From Mycoplasmopsis primatum ATCC 25948 (GTDB taxonomy: Bacteria > Bacillota_I > Bacilli_A > Mycoplasmatales > Metamycoplasmataceae), in the NCBI RefSeq assembly GCF_000702785.1, contig NZ_JNJV01000006.1, positions 1 to 39,528 on the forward strand: a DNA stretch of 39,528 nt. Reading direction: 5' to 3'. Positions 1 to 12,664 of the stretch are shown one piece after another (position 1 is the stretch's first letter; every line of letters begins with the position of its first letter). The notes below the pieces were generated by a model. The model ran no database searches and was not told where the DNA came from. It saw only the letters and a program-made list of their open reading frames with translations. Made by a program: the position numbers and the translations under genes.

Positions 1-23
1 GTAAAATATTTATATTTAAAAAA

Positions 24-97
24 TAAAAAAACGAGGTTGATAAGAACCTAAAAACATGAAACTGTAAACTTCTTTGTTTTGATTTATCACTCGTTTT
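24..97 (-). terminator. Putative terminator of rplJ-rplL
   Basis: Read on the minus strand just after the rplL stop, AAAACGAG (90-97 on the other strand) and GATAA segments can pair with TTATC and CTCGTTTT across a loop of about 40 nt. The second arm runs into a T-rich stretch on the minus strand (positions 30 to 16). The stem is interrupted and the loop is long, so this is a moderate call. Positions 1-23 are AT-rich with no gene visible. Confidence 0.45.
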
Positions 98-117
98 AAT
101 TTTATTAATAAGGTGAA

Positions 118-492
118 TTATTTTAATTCTACATCTGCTCCAGCTTCAACTAATTTAGCTTTTAAAGCTTCAGCTTCAGCTGCTGGAATGTTTTCTTTAA
201 TTGTTGCAGGTAAGGTTGAAACAAGTTTGTTAGCATCCATTAATGCTAGATTAAGAGCTTCTTTAACTGCTTTAACAATAGCAAGTTTTTTACCGTTGTC
301 TGCTTTAATAATAACTGAAAGAGTTGATTTCTTTTCTTCAGCAGCATCAGCAGGACCAGCTGCAGCAGCTACAGCAACAGCAGAAGGATCAATACCAAAT
401 TCTTCTTTCATTGCTTCAACTAATTCCATAACTTCTTTAATAGACATTTCTTTTAATGATGAAATAAATGATTCTTTTGTTAATTTTGCCAT
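118..492 (-). CDS. rplL: 50S ribosomal protein L7/L12
   Basis: A 124-residue protein of the acidic ribosomal stalk, which recruits translation factor GTPases. The layout is typical of the family: an N-terminal dimerisation region (about 1-35), an Ala-rich hinge (about 39-55) and a conserved C-terminal domain from about 58 ([22 protein letters not shown]). The start is the ATG at 492, giving MAKLTKESF, preceded by AAAGGA. A longer reading frame exists upstream but runs into rplJ and adds a non-homologous extension. It lies 25 nt downstream of rplJ and is surely co-transcribed with it. Known in the family: four copies bind L10 on the ribosome, and the L10-L12 complex autoregulates the operon. 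Confidence 0.97.
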   Translation of the reverse strand: MAKLTKESFISSLKEMSIKEVMELVEAMKEEFGIDPSAVAVAAAAGPADAAEEKKSTLSVIIKADNGKKLAIVKAVKEALNLALMDANKLVSTLPATIKENIPAAEAEALKAKLVEAGADVELK

Positions 493-517
493 AATAAATT
501 TCCTTTCGTATAAAAAA

Positions 518-1021
518 TTATTCACTTTCCTTTTCACTAAATAGCTTTAGAGAAAGAGAGAGTTGTTGTAATGGAGACATAAGCGAACGTGCCAAAATTG
601 TAAGTGCTTCTTCATAATTTGGTAAAGTAGCAATTTCAGCAACAGCTTTTGTATCAATAACTTTATTTTCAAATACACCAGCTTTTGGTAATAATAATTT
701 GTTATCTTTTGCAAATTTCACTAACACCTTAGCAGCTGCATTATCATCAACATTGCTGAAAGCAAATAAGTTAGGTCCAACTAAAAATTCATCTAAATTG
801 TAACCAACTTTTTGGCATGCTAATTTAAACAATCTGTTTTTATAAACTTTGATTTCAATGCCAGCTTTTTTAGCTTCTATACGAAGGCTTTTAAGTTCAG
901 CAACTGTTAGTCCACGATATTCAGCAACAATAAAGCCTTTAGCAGCAGCTATTTTTTTACTAATTTCTTCTACTGTTTCTACTTTGACAAGTCTATTAGC
1001 ACTTTGTTTAATTGATTGCAT
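518..1021 (-). CDS. rplJ: 50S ribosomal protein L10
   Basis: A 167-residue L10 (P0-like) protein that anchors L12 dimers to 23S rRNA. Recognisable features are the N-terminal [15 protein letters not shown] stretch, the [11 protein letters not shown] segment that follows, and a C-terminal amphipathic helix ([19 protein letters not shown]) that holds L12. The ATG at 1021 is chosen because a very strong Shine-Dalgarno (AAAGGGGGGA) sits just upstream. The longer upstream ATG would place this ribosome-binding site inside the gene. It is first in the rplJ-rplL operon and preceded by a structured leader of about 300 nt (see 1199-1317), consistent with autogenous control by L10-L12. Confidence 0.97.
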   Translation of the reverse strand: MQSIKQSANRLVKVETVEEISKKIAAAKGFIVAEYRGLTVAELKSLRIEAKKAGIEIKVYKNRLFKLACQKVGYNLDEFLVGPNLFAFSNVDDNAAAKVLVKFAKDNKLLLPKAGVFENKVIDTKAVAEIATLPNYEEALTILARSLMSPLQQLSLSLKLFSEKESE

Positions 1022-1198
1022 TAAAATTCCCCCCTTTCGTGATATATAAAGGTACAATACTTAAAGACATTAATATGTGAAAAATCTTTTAACAAGATAC
1101 ACTCGGTAACAAAATTAAGCTATGAGCAGTTACTGTCTTAATGTATTGCTATTCTATTTTATATCTAAATTGTTTTATTCAAAGCAAAATATTCATAC

Positions 1199-1317
1199 AA
1201 AAAAAAGCAAAAGTGTACCTAGAAAAAACTAGATACACCCTTGCTGCCTTTTCTACGTGAGATTTTGTTTCAAAATAAATGAAAACAATGAATTAAATAA
1301 TGAAAGTGTAGAAAAGG
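1199..1317 (-). promoter_or_regulatory. rplJ leader (L10-leader-like attenuator)
   Basis: In minus-strand RNA order there are two structures. First, a helix of CCUUUUCUAC (1317-1308) with GUAGAAAAGG (1256-1247), 10 perfect pairs, closes a domain of about 51 nt that itself holds a TTGTTTTC/GAAACAAAA internal hairpin. Second, immediately after, comes a 16-bp near-perfect hairpin (arms 1244-1229 and 1222-1207, loop of six) followed by eight T (1206-1199), the form of an intrinsic terminator. It lies about 180 nt before the rplJ start. A closed L10-binding domain next to an attenuator is the arrangement known for L10 leaders in Firmicutes. That L10-L12 binds here is inference. Confidence 0.6.
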
Positions 1318-1357
1318 TAAATTAATCATACATAAATTTGTATCATTAATAGCAAAA

Positions 1358-1363
1358 ATTATA
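1358..1363 (-). promoter_or_regulatory. Putative -10 box for rplJ-rplL
   Basis: Minus-strand TATAAT at 1363-1358. It would start transcription near 1351, upstream of the closing helix of the leader. The -35 region is weak, as is usual in mollicutes. It lies back to back with the plus-strand -10 at 1370-1375. Confidence 0.4.
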
Positions 1364-1369
1364 AATGTG

Positions 1370-1375
1370 TATAAT
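1370..1375 (+). promoter_or_regulatory. Putative -10 box for the lipoprotein gene
   Basis: Plus-strand TATAAT 45 nt before the ATG at 1421, with only weak -35 matches (TTAATA near 1346). The resulting leader includes a GGAG ribosome-binding site at 1409-1412. Confidence 0.35.
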
Positions 1376-1420
1376 AAAGTTTATTTTTTAATAATCAAAT
1401 TTTTCTATGGAGTACCTGTT

Positions 1421-2149
1421 ATGAAGAAAATATCTAAATTATCATTTTTATTAATACCTGTTTTTATAGCTACACCATTGAGTGCTATAAGCTGTAAAAA
1501 AGGGGATACAGAAGTAAAAATGGATGAAGCAACGAAAAGTTTTTACTTTGAACTAGATGCAAACAATAAGGCTATTATTACTGGCTTTGCTCGAATTCAA
1601 TTTGACCAAAATAATAATTTAAAACCTGAATTCAAAAATGTAGTTATACCTTCAAAAGTCACTTTCAAAAATAATACTTATGATGTTGCAGCTATTGGTA
1701 CTGAAGCATTCATAAAAACAAGTCAAATTGAATCAGTAACTATTCCGGCTTCAGTTAAATTTATTGGGGAGAGAGCTTTTATGAATTGCTCTAAGTTAAA
1801 ATGAATAAAATTTGAGAATTTTGAAAATTCTGAACTTGATTCTATTTTGCAAAACGCATTTACAAATTGCAATTCATTAGAAGAAGTTCAGTTACCCAAA
1901 AAATTGCTAATTGTTGGAGAATATGCATTTAGCAATATTAAAAATGATAAATTTAAAGTCACAATTAATTCTGCTTATACTAACAAAGATATTAAAATGG
2001 CATTTGGACAATATGTATTTAATAACACTAACAAAAACTTCCAACTTATCTTTAAACATCTGACAAAAAACAGCATTGAAAACGCTGATAAAATAGACAA
2101 TTTCGCAAAATCATTAGGTATTCAAACAAGCCAAATTACATTTGCTTAA
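1421..2149 (+). CDS. BspA-like leucine-rich-repeat lipoprotein
   Basis: A 242-residue predicted surface lipoprotein. The signal peptide has a KK start, a hydrophobic core and a lipobox ending at Cys25 (LSAISC), followed by KKGD, typical of mycoplasma lipoproteins. The mature part carries repeats of the BspA/LRR_5 type: IGTEAFIKTSQIESVTIPAS, IGERAFMNCSKLKWIKF, LQNAFTNCNSLEEVQLP and VGEYAFSN, roughly residues 85-190. The ATG at 1421 has GGAG 8 nt upstream; an upstream in-frame GTG would precede the signal peptide and is rejected. One in-frame TGA (1802-1804) encodes Trp. Such repeats usually mediate binding to proteins or host surfaces; the ligand here is unknown. Gene body and signal are clear, function is family-level only. 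Confidence 0.85.
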
Positions 2150-2160
2150 TAATTTTTTAT

Positions 2161-2247
2161 AGTTTCCCAGTTAAAAATATAAAAATTCCATATAAGCCAA
2201 TAAAACAAGCATATATGGAATTTTTATATTCGAAAATTACAATGTAA
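2161..2247. repeat. Hairpin repeat, copy A (convergent terminator)
   Basis: AAAAATTCCATATA (2181-2194) pairs perfectly with TATATGGAATTTTT (2212-2225) around a 17-nt loop. It sits between the convergent lipoprotein and Res-like genes, so it probably terminates both. The flank AGTTTCCCAGTT (2161-2172) and the segment AATTACAATGTAAA (from 2235, containing the Res-like stop) recur with the same hairpin in inverted orientation at 39064-39150. Confidence 0.8.
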
Positions 2248-4642
2248 ATTTATCCAAAATCTTATCAAATGATGACTCAAAAAGGGTCATATTAATATCT
2301 TGATTAAAAAAAGGCAATCCAATAATACTAATACTTTGAGAACCTTGCGCCGTTTTGTGAACATCTTCGATTTGCATCAAAAAATTTTGTTGCCAATCAT
2401 CTTTTACTAACAAATTATTTTCTTTTAATTCAATTATTATTTGATAAGTTGATGCTTCCTTTTTAATAAATAAAATATAACTAGGAATAAATTTTTTACC
2501 TTTTTCAAAAGAAAATAAAGCAGCATTAGCAGTACCCTCATTTTTTAATAAAAAGAAATTAAGGCTTCTTGATGTTAATTTAGGCAAGAGTTTTTGTTTA
2601 AAAAATTTTAAGAATTCCTTATGTATATATGAGTCATAGTTGTCATTATATACATATCAATTGCATTCATTTAAATCTAGATAATTTGAATTATTAACGT
2701 CATTTTGACTAACTCCAAAACCATTATTTTGAAATTCGGTTAATAGTATAATTTTTTCCTTGAAAACTTGACTAATTTTTATCGGGTAAAATTCTTTTGA
2801 GCCTGTTGTTGCAGGAATTAGTTCTAATAAATATAGTGCTATTTTGTCAAAAGCAATCATTAGTGCCTTAAAAATATCATCATTAGTAATTTTTCTAAAA
2901 GCATTAATTTTTAAACAGTTATTTCCTAAATAATTATTATCAGTTAAGAACTCTTTGACTGATTGTAAATTCTGAAATTTGGTTTTTAAATATTTAATAT
3001 TTAACTCTTTAAAACATCGGGCAGCTTTTAGCAGCAATTTGTATGAGATGTCTTTAAAAAATATGTTTATAGTAAAAACATCAGCTGACAAATCTACATC
3101 TCTTTCTTGCTCATATACATAGTAATTGTCACGCTCATATTCATCTAAATAGACTTTTAACCTACTATCGAGTTTTTCTTCTTTATTTGCATAAATAAAA
3201 CCATTTTTATATAATGATGAGTTTTTAAACGAATCTTTTAATATGTACCTTAATTTTATGTCTTCTTGTTCATCAATTAATTTAATATTTTGAAGTTTAT
3301 TTATAATTGCTGAATTATCATCATAATAATATGTTAGTGTCTCAAGAGCTCTATATTTATTTGTTATATCATTATCAAATTTTCTTATATAAATGTCATC
3401 GAAACTATTAACTTTGAAGGGGAAATAAGCAATATTATTACTAATTAATTTAGCAATATTGATATCATCTTGCACAAATGATGAACCTATATAGACTATA
3501 TCAAAAATACTTGATTCAGAAATGAGGTTTCTTGATTGATTTGATACAAAAAATACTCTATATTCTTTGTCTATTGTGTTGTCAAAATCTATTAAAGTAT
3601 TATTTGTTGTAAAATTCCGTTTTATTGCATTAATTAAACTTTTAAAACTGGAATCTTTTAATTTAAAATAATTTAGAGCATTATTAAGCTCATCAATATT
3701 TAGATTAGATAATTTGTTAATATCGTCTTTTTTAATTTTTAATATCTTATTAAAAAAGCAACTATAAAAATTTTTTAATTCATTTTCGTTATTAAAAATA
3801 AACATTACTGCCGGTTTTCTTAGTAAACCTAACTCACGAAAAAGATTTTTTCTATACTCACTAATAACCATTACGGAAAGTGCTTTTTGTCATATATCTG
3901 CCTTTAAATTTACATAATTAAACGCCTTCATATATAGTGATTTTCTAAATTTTGGCAAGTCGTAATTAAATATGATTTTCTCGGCGTGATTATTACGAAT
4001 TACTGGGTCTTCTAAATCTAAATTATTAGTAAATTCTAACAATAAGTTGCTTTGATGAGACGTTAAAAAGTTTTTAAAAATTGGATTATTTTGATCAATT
4101 AACTCATTATCATATGAAATAAAAACCATCTTACTATTTTTATCTATTAAATTAATATTGTTGTCTATGTTCGTAATAAATTTGAACTTAATATCCTTTG
4201 ATTTATTATTAAAATCATTGACTTCTATTGTATTAATATTTTTGCCATAAAAGTCTATTTTAGAACTAAATAAGTAATTCTTAGATTTATTATCCAATAA
4301 TGTTTTTTTTAATTTCAAGGATCTATTTTTATTATCAGCATAAATAACAAAATTTTCATATCCTTGCTCTCATAGATATAAAATCAAACTAGCAATAACT
4401 ACAGTTTTTCCACTTCCTGTTTGCATATTGAAGATATTATGAATGGCTCTATTTTTGTTGGATTTGAAATACCAAATAAATGATTTTATAGCATGTTTTT
4501 GATACTCTCTTAATTTAAATTTTGGTGAGAGATTGGAAGGTATTATTCTAGGTAACTCATCAAAAAAATCGGTTCCTTTATAGCCAAAAGCATAAAAATT
4601 GGCTTGTTTAATTTTCTCAAATAAAAATGGTTTATTATTCAT
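2237..4642 (-). CDS. Res-like helicase/nuclease, catalytic motifs degenerate
   Basis: An 801-residue protein aligning by eye along its length with type III restriction (Res) subunits: REYQKHAIKSF (Q-motif region, 45-55), a good Walker A MQTGSGKT (73-80), LLEFTNNLDLEDP (201-213, where relatives have the FTAT motif III), YNKFR-type downstream helices, and a C-terminal nuclease-like segment. Key residues are changed. There is no DEAH box (MVFISYDNELI, 172-182). The motif VI arginines (family GRGARYYPF) read SNNIAYFPF (401-409). The nuclease PD reads FIPSYILF (718-725), although IELKEN (737-742) keeps an ExK. Three in-frame TGA encode Trp. The ATG has an AGGAG site. No methyltransferase partner is adjacent. 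Probably an inactive or repurposed relative; the assignment to the family is good, the function unknown. Confidence 0.75.
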
Positions 4643-4705
4643 TTAATCTCCTAAAAAATATCAATTACTAAGGTCATTAGGCAAATGAATTCATTTAATC
4701 TTAAA

Positions 4706-5446
4706 CTAAAATAACTTAATATTTTTAGTACATTCTAAATCCTCTAAAATATCCATTTTGAATGACATTTTACATACATCATTCATTATTTTTTCATCAT
4801 AATTGACTTGTTTAAAAAATTCTTTCGCAAATTTTTTTGTTGTGCTTCCTGCACCTAATGGAAAAGTTGTTGAATACTTATTATTTAAATCTTGTATTTT
4901 AGTTAGAAAAAAATCACGGGCAATTATTGATGCCGCAGCAACACATAAACTATATTCTTCTCCTTTATATGCTAATAAAACATCTTCTTGAATAGGTTCA
5001 AATTTAGCTCAATTATTTCTAATAACTAATTCATCATAATATTTTTTAATGCTATTTTTAACTGAATATTGATCAATAAAAATAAAATCACAATGATTCA
5101 TATTTTTTCTAATTTCATTTATAACTTTAAGATGAATAAACATTTTTAAAACGTTAGCATTGTATGATTTGTTTAATTTATTATAACCACTTGGTGACAA
5201 CTGATAATAAGCATATTTAATTAAACCGCTGCTTTTCAAAGCAGTAGCTATTTTTTTAATTTTTAAATCAGAAAGCTTTTTGCTATCTTGTACCCCAAGA
5301 TTTTTCACAGCCTCATAATTTGTGTAAGGAATGTAAACAGCAGCAGCACACATGGGGCCAAAATAATCACCGACTCCAACTTCATCAACACCAATAATAT
5401 CTTTATTTGTAAGATCAATTGTAAAGTTGTAGTCTATAAAATCCAT
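4706..5446 (-). CDS. rnhC: Ribonuclease HIII-like protein
   Basis: A 246-residue type 2 RNase H, which cleaves RNA in RNA-DNA hybrids. The catalytic opening DEVGVGDYFGP (21-31) has the DYFGP form typical of RNase HIII rather than the GRGPL form of HII. Other family motifs follow: DSKKLSD, FIFIDQY and AAASIIARD near residues 175-185. It starts almost directly at the catalytic domain, so the TBP-like N-terminal substrate-binding domain (about 80 residues) of standard RNase HIII is missing. The ATG at 5446 lies 2 nt after the HAD gene's stop, with GAGGA inside the end of that gene, so the two are coupled. HII is the alternative; I favour HIII on the motif. Confidence 0.8.
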
Positions 5447-5448
5447 TG

Positions 5449-6378
5449 CTATTCCTCTTCTTCGTCTTTAAATTTTCTCATTTTTTGAGCCATTTTTTTA
5501 GATTTATTAATTTCTTTTTCAGGATCATCTAAAAATTTATTTAAATACTCGCCCACGGCACCTTGTTTGTTAGTTTTCTTTAATCTAATAGTAGCATGCT
5601 TTCTAACTGGATCTGATGCATTTCCGACAACAACAGAAGTAGTAGCAACCTGAAACATAGATACATCGTTAAATCCATCTCCAAAAGCAACTGTATGGTC
5701 TAAATCCACACCATAATATCTGCTTAATAATGACAAGGCTCTACCTTTATTTACAGTCACATTTGTAATGTCAAAAACAGGTGTTAAACCTTCGCCTTTA
5801 GATCAATATGAAAACTCTCCAAGGTCACCATATCTAGCTCTTAAATAACGTCTTAATTCTTCCACATCAGTTGTTTCTTTAACATCGAAAACAATACCAG
5901 TAGGACTAAGAGGAACTTTATTAAGATTGATGCCTACAGTAAATTTTTCAGCCGTATTAAAACCGAAAATTGCTTCAATATCTGCATCTCTATGTTGAAG
6001 TTGAACCCAACCTGGTCCTTCAATTGCTAAATTTGATATTTCATTTTGAACTTTTGGATCACCTAAAATATATAGCATCTCATTAAGATTTAGATATTTA
6101 ATATAAGGGATAAAATTATCGTCTTTTGGATTATGAATTTGGGCACCGTTATAGTTTGCAACAGCAGTATCGAGGCCTAATTTATCATAAACAGGTTTAG
6201 TACTTCTTCAAGGACGGCCAGTAAATATACACACAATATGGCCTTCGTCTCTAGCTCTTTGAATAGCCTCCACACATACATCTGGAATTGTACCTTCCAT
6301 ACTTGAAGATAATAATGTTCCATCAAGGTCAATAGCAAATAAAAACTTTTGCTTCTCATTATTTGTTTGATTTGTCAT
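5449..6378 (-). CDS. Cof-type HAD-IIB family phosphatase
   Basis: A 309-residue haloacid dehalogenase-fold hydrolase. Motif I is AIDLDGTLL with Asp17 and Asp19, motif II IFTGRPW, motif III Lys211 (VNKGRAL), and motif IV FGDGFNDVSMF with Asp234 and Asp238. The cap domain between about 85 and 200 fits the Cof/IIB type, which act on sugar phosphates and related small phosphorylated metabolites; the substrate cannot be told here. The C-terminus is a charged Lys/Glu-rich tail. The ATG at 6378 has AAAAGGA. In-frame TGA codons encode Trp. First gene of a likely HAD-rnhC unit. Confidence 0.88.
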
Positions 6379-6489
6379 ATTTTTCCTTTTAAAATAAAAT
6401 TAAAATTGAAAATTTATAATAATTAATAATTGTAAATATTTTATACAACATTTTAATTATATAAAATTATATGGCAAAAAATATCAAAC

Positions 6490-6538
6490 AAAAAATAAGC
6501 AGAATTGCCTTTAAAATAGTCAAATATGCTTATTTTTT
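6490..6538 (-). terminator. Terminator overlapping the parC stop
   Basis: AAAAATAAGCA (6491-6501) pairs with TGCTTATTTTT (6527-6537); the parC stop codon (6530-6532) lies inside the upstream arm. The minus-strand arm ends in a short T run. It separates parE-parC from the HAD gene. Confidence 0.65.
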
Positions 6539-9118
6539 ATCTTCATTTAATAAATCATTTACCTTAGATAATATTTGATCAATATCTAAGTCTATTGCAT
6601 TTGTTACATTATCAACTTTATTAATTATTTCAGTCTCTTTAACTGTTGGTTTAGAATATGAAATTTCAGCCTTCATAGCAGCATCACTAATTTGATTAAC
6701 TTTTAAAGAAGTGACTCTAATATCTTCACTTTTAATCTTAGAAAAACCGCCATTAGTATCAGTTAATGGATAATTTGATATTTTGTCTAATGTTGTTTGT
6801 CCTTGCTCATTAGTTATGAATATTTCTGTACTTGGAGCAACTACTTCACATTGAGAAACCAATATTTGTTTGGTTTTTTGTGGAAAAATTTGTTTGCCGA
6901 TATTTTTCTTAGAAACTCTAACTATATCAGCAACATTAATTCTTTTAATTTGATTATTAGTGCTAAGCATTGCTACTGATTCAGTATTTTCAACTAAGGC
7001 AAAAGCACAAATTTGGTCTATTGGCGGAATATAACATGATTTAATTCCACCAGATTTAGATCCATAAATTTGAACATCATTTTCTGAATACAATGAAGCA
7101 AGTCCTCTCTTAGAAACTAATAAAACATCTTTAAAACCGTTAGATAATTTTGCTCCAATGAGTTCATCGCCTGCTTTTAATTTAATGGCTGTAAATAATT
7201 TATTAAATCTAGAAACCTCAAAGTCTTTAAGAACAACTCTTTTGCCATAACCATTTTTAGTAAATAAACAAACATAATTTAAAAGTTTGAAATCAGTAAC
7301 TCTAATTGCTGATACTAATTCCTCACCAGAAACTAAATCTACAAAGTCACTAAGATGTATTCCAAATTCTTTTCATTTTGACTCATTTATCTTAAAAACA
7401 GGCAAATAAGCATAATTACCATAGTTGGTAAAAAGCAACATACTGTCTAAGGTATTTGCTTGATCATAATAAAGAATTCTATCATCTTCTTTAATTCCAT
7501 ATGTAATAAAGTCATTTGTTTCAGCCATTTTTTTAGTTATTCTTTTTAAATAACCAAACTTGCTAATACCAAGATATACATCTTCATCTTTCATTAAGTC
7601 AGCTTGATTAATTGAAACTTTATATTCTTCATCAATAACAGATGTTTTTCTTTCTCTACCAAATTTCTTTTTAATATCTTTGAACATTTGTATTAGATAT
7701 TCATTAAATTCATCTGGATCATTTAGCAATAATTCGCAATGAGCAAATTGCTTTTCAAGTTCTTCTTTTTCAATTAAATAAGCTTCTTTATCAGTTTTAC
7801 TTAATTTATAAAGACGTAATTCAGCAATAGCGGTTGCTTGATTAACAGTAAAATCAAAGTGTTTAATCAAGTTTTCTATAACACCTTGCTTTGAATTTTC
7901 ACTTTTACGTATAACAGCAATAACTTCATCAGTGATTTCAGCAACTCTCAAAAAACCTAAAACTATTTCATATCTTGCTTTATATTTGATTAAGTCATAT
8001 TGAATAGTTTTAATTTTAACATCTCTCACGTGATTCAAGTAGGCATCAAGTAAGTGAACTAAACCTAATGTTTTTGGGGTATTATCTTCAATAACCACAT
8101 TATTATAATTGTAATAAACTTGCATCTGAGTTTTTGAAAGCAAGTAATTAATAATGACTTCGTCATTAGCATTTTTACTTAAAGTAATTAAAATGCTAAT
8201 ACCATTTCTGTCTGACTGGTCTTTTACTTCAAGTAAACCAGCAACTTCTTCACTTGAAACAATAACATCAATATCATGAACTAATTTGGATTTTACAACG
8301 CCATAAGGAATTTCTGTGATTTCAATAAATTTATTTTTTGCGTCTTCGTAAGTCTTATACCTTGAAACAAGCGTAATTCTTCCGCGACCACGCTCAAATG
8401 CTTCTCAAATGCCTTGCGAACCATAAATAACGCCGCCTGTTGGGAAATCTGGTCCTTTAACAATTTTTAAAAGTTTTGACAATTCAATATCAGGTTTTTT
8501 AATTTTAGCTATTGATGCGTCAAGAATTTCATTTAAGTTGTGTGGTGGCATTTCAGTAGCAAAACCTGAGGCAATACCGCTTGCTCCATTAATTAATAAG
8601 TTGGGAATTAAAGATGGCATTACCACTGGCTCTTTTTCAGAATCATCAAAATTAGGAGCAAACTTAACTGTGTTTTTGTTTAAGTCCCCTATTATATAAT
8701 CAGATATTTCAGCAAGTCTAACTTCAGTATAACGCATAGCAGCAGCTGGGTCATCATCAATCGAACCAACATTACCATGCATTTCCACTAGAATATGGCC
8801 CATTTTTCAGTCCTGAGCCAACCGCACCATTGCTTCATAAATAGATGAGTCACCGTGTGGGTGATATTTACCAATAACATCTCCAACTACACGCGCCGAT
8901 TTTTTAAACGCCTTTGTACTATGTAAACCTAAAGTGTGCATTGAATAAAGAATTCTTCTTTGAACAGGTTTAAGACCGTCACGAACATCTGGCAAAGCTC
9001 TTTGTTGGATAACATATTTAGAATAACGACTAAATCTATCGGCCATTATTGTGTCAAGATTTTCTTGAATAATTTTGGATAGTAATTCATTTAATTTCTC
9101 TTCATTTTTTTTATTCAT
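6530..9118 (-). CDS. parC: DNA topoisomerase IV subunit A
   Basis: An 862-residue type IIA topoisomerase A subunit that breaks and rejoins DNA for chromosome decatenation. Visible are [19 protein letters not shown] (40-58), [21 protein letters not shown] (85-104; the DSSIYEAM form and the following W mark ParC rather than GyrA), and the catalytic tyrosine Tyr130 in [13 protein letters not shown]-terminal beta-propeller-like region follows, without a GyrA box that I can see. The ATG at 9118 is preceded by AGAAGG. It lies 103 nt downstream of parE and both face the same way, so they form an operon. Several in-frame TGA encode Trp. Full length for the family in mollicutes. Confidence 0.95.
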
Positions 9119-9221
9119 ACATCACCCTTCTATTTATGTTTTACAGAAATATATTTAAAATTTTCTCTCAATTATTTTTCTTTATTAGCCTGATTTAAAG
9201 CCTAATTAAAAAAATTATAAT

Positions 9222-11152
<1,931 letters not shown>

Positions 11153-11237
11153 TACTAATCATTATATTAGATTAAAATTAAGAACAAAAGTCTAAGCATA
11201 ATGGACTCATTTTCCGCCTTAATAATTCCTTGAAATA

Positions 11238-11269
11238 TAAAAAGTTTCTGCTTATACAGAAACTTTTTT
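11238..11269 (-). terminator. Terminator after the CvpA-like gene
   Basis: AAAAGTTTCTG pairs with CAGAAACTTTT around a 6-nt loop just past the stop at 11273; the minus-strand arm continues as TTTTTATATTT. It insulates the def operon from parE. Confidence 0.7.
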
Positions 11270-11272
11270 GGG

Positions 11273-12655
11273 CTACTTATTTACCACAAAAACATTATTA
11301 ATTATGGTTGAAATAATTCAATAAATTTTTTCATTAGTGGTATTTAATTCTTTTTCTTTTTTATTCATAATGTTTTCATCATTTAGTAAATCTTTTTGAT
11401 AGGTAAATCTTTCGTCTGCTTTTTGAAATAATGAAAATATTACGTCTTTAATTTTTTGAATATATACCTTATTTTTTAACTCGATTTGATATTCTTGGTT
11501 AATATTAAATTTGAAATTAGCTAAACCAAACAATATGTTTCATTTTAAACCAGCATTATCAACTAATGAATAGAATTCTTTAAAAATATTATTTTTTGAA
11601 TCCACAGGAAGCTTTGTAATTATTTCTTCAAAAATGGTGAATGATTCATATGAGTAGTTAAATAAGCCAACCACATTTTTTATTTTATCCATTCCGTAAG
11701 AATTTTGATCACTTATATACTCAGCATAATTATTTTTAGGGTCATACTTCAAACCATCGCTATCTTTTTTTGTATTGAAATTAAAATAAACTCTAATTTT
11801 AGAATCGACTTCCCCTTTAGCATTTTTTTGAATGGTGGTAATGAGAGCATTAAGAATTTTAGCCCTGTCTTTTGCATCCATTTTATTAAGAGTTGCTTGA
11901 CTTACTTCGATTTCTTTTTGACCAGAATTATTAGCGGAATCAAAAATAATTGCATAGTTATCAGCATCTATAAATTGTTTAAGATATCAATTAAATGAAC
12001 TAATAATTGATTGTTTTTCTTCTAACTGTTTATCTTCATTTATATTTCAATCTTTGTCAAGTTTTGCTGCACCAATAAGCCCAGGAGTATACTTCGATAT
12101 TCCAGTGCCTTTGCCAAAGGTTATACCTGAAAGCAATTTATCATTAGTGTTAATAGCACCATTATTGCTAGAAATAATTCCTATTATATTTGTAGTTAAA
12201 ACAGCACAAGGAATTACTCCAACAGTTGAAACAACAGCGCCCAATGAACGATATGGAATGGTAGAAATATGATTATTTTCCCTATCTTTAATTGGCTTCA
12301 TAATAACACCTTTGAATACTTTCGTAATTATTTCACCACCAATATTAAAAACAATTTGAATAATAAACATACTTATTGAAAAAATTGCGGGCCAGAACTT
12401 TGATAGATCATATTTTTGGCCATCTAAATATCTAAATTTAACAGCATTTAAAATTGCTTTTGTTAATATAGGAGAGACGAAAAAGCCCACCAATCAGCCA
12501 GATATGCCAAATGCTAGAACAATAATGCCGCCAATTAGTCCTCTTCTTATCCCAGACAAAATTGCCAATCCTAAAATTAGAAAAAACAAAAGAATTGGAA
12601 CAATAGCAGACCAAGAATTGAATACAAATTTTTCTCAATTTTCAATTAATTGCAT
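11273..12655 (-). CDS. Membrane protein with CvpA-like N-terminus
   Basis: A 460-residue multi-pass membrane protein. The N-terminus has a hydrophobic span (about 19-37), then the short positively charged GIRRGLIGG turn and a second span (about 42-65), the pattern of CvpA/colicin V production family proteins. Further spans follow near 95-117 and 140-172. The remaining 280 residues are soluble and Lys/Asp/Asn-rich with no domain I recognise; CvpA proteins are normally about 160-220 residues, so this is a much enlarged form. The ATG at 12655 lies 9 nt after the def stop with AAGGAG between. The family tie is by pattern only. Confidence 0.65.
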
Positions 12656-12664
12656 AATTTCTCC

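Noticed and set aside
113-544. Long antisense reading frame across rplL
   Set aside because: It mirrors the Ala-rich rplL codons, has no start signal and resembles no protein. The same holds for long antisense frames over parE (9919-10362) and rsgA (37803-38177).
6177-6359. Reading frame over the N-terminus of the HAD gene
   Set aside because: It is in a different frame; the HAD frame itself continues to 6378 with the DLDGT motif once TGA is read as Trp.
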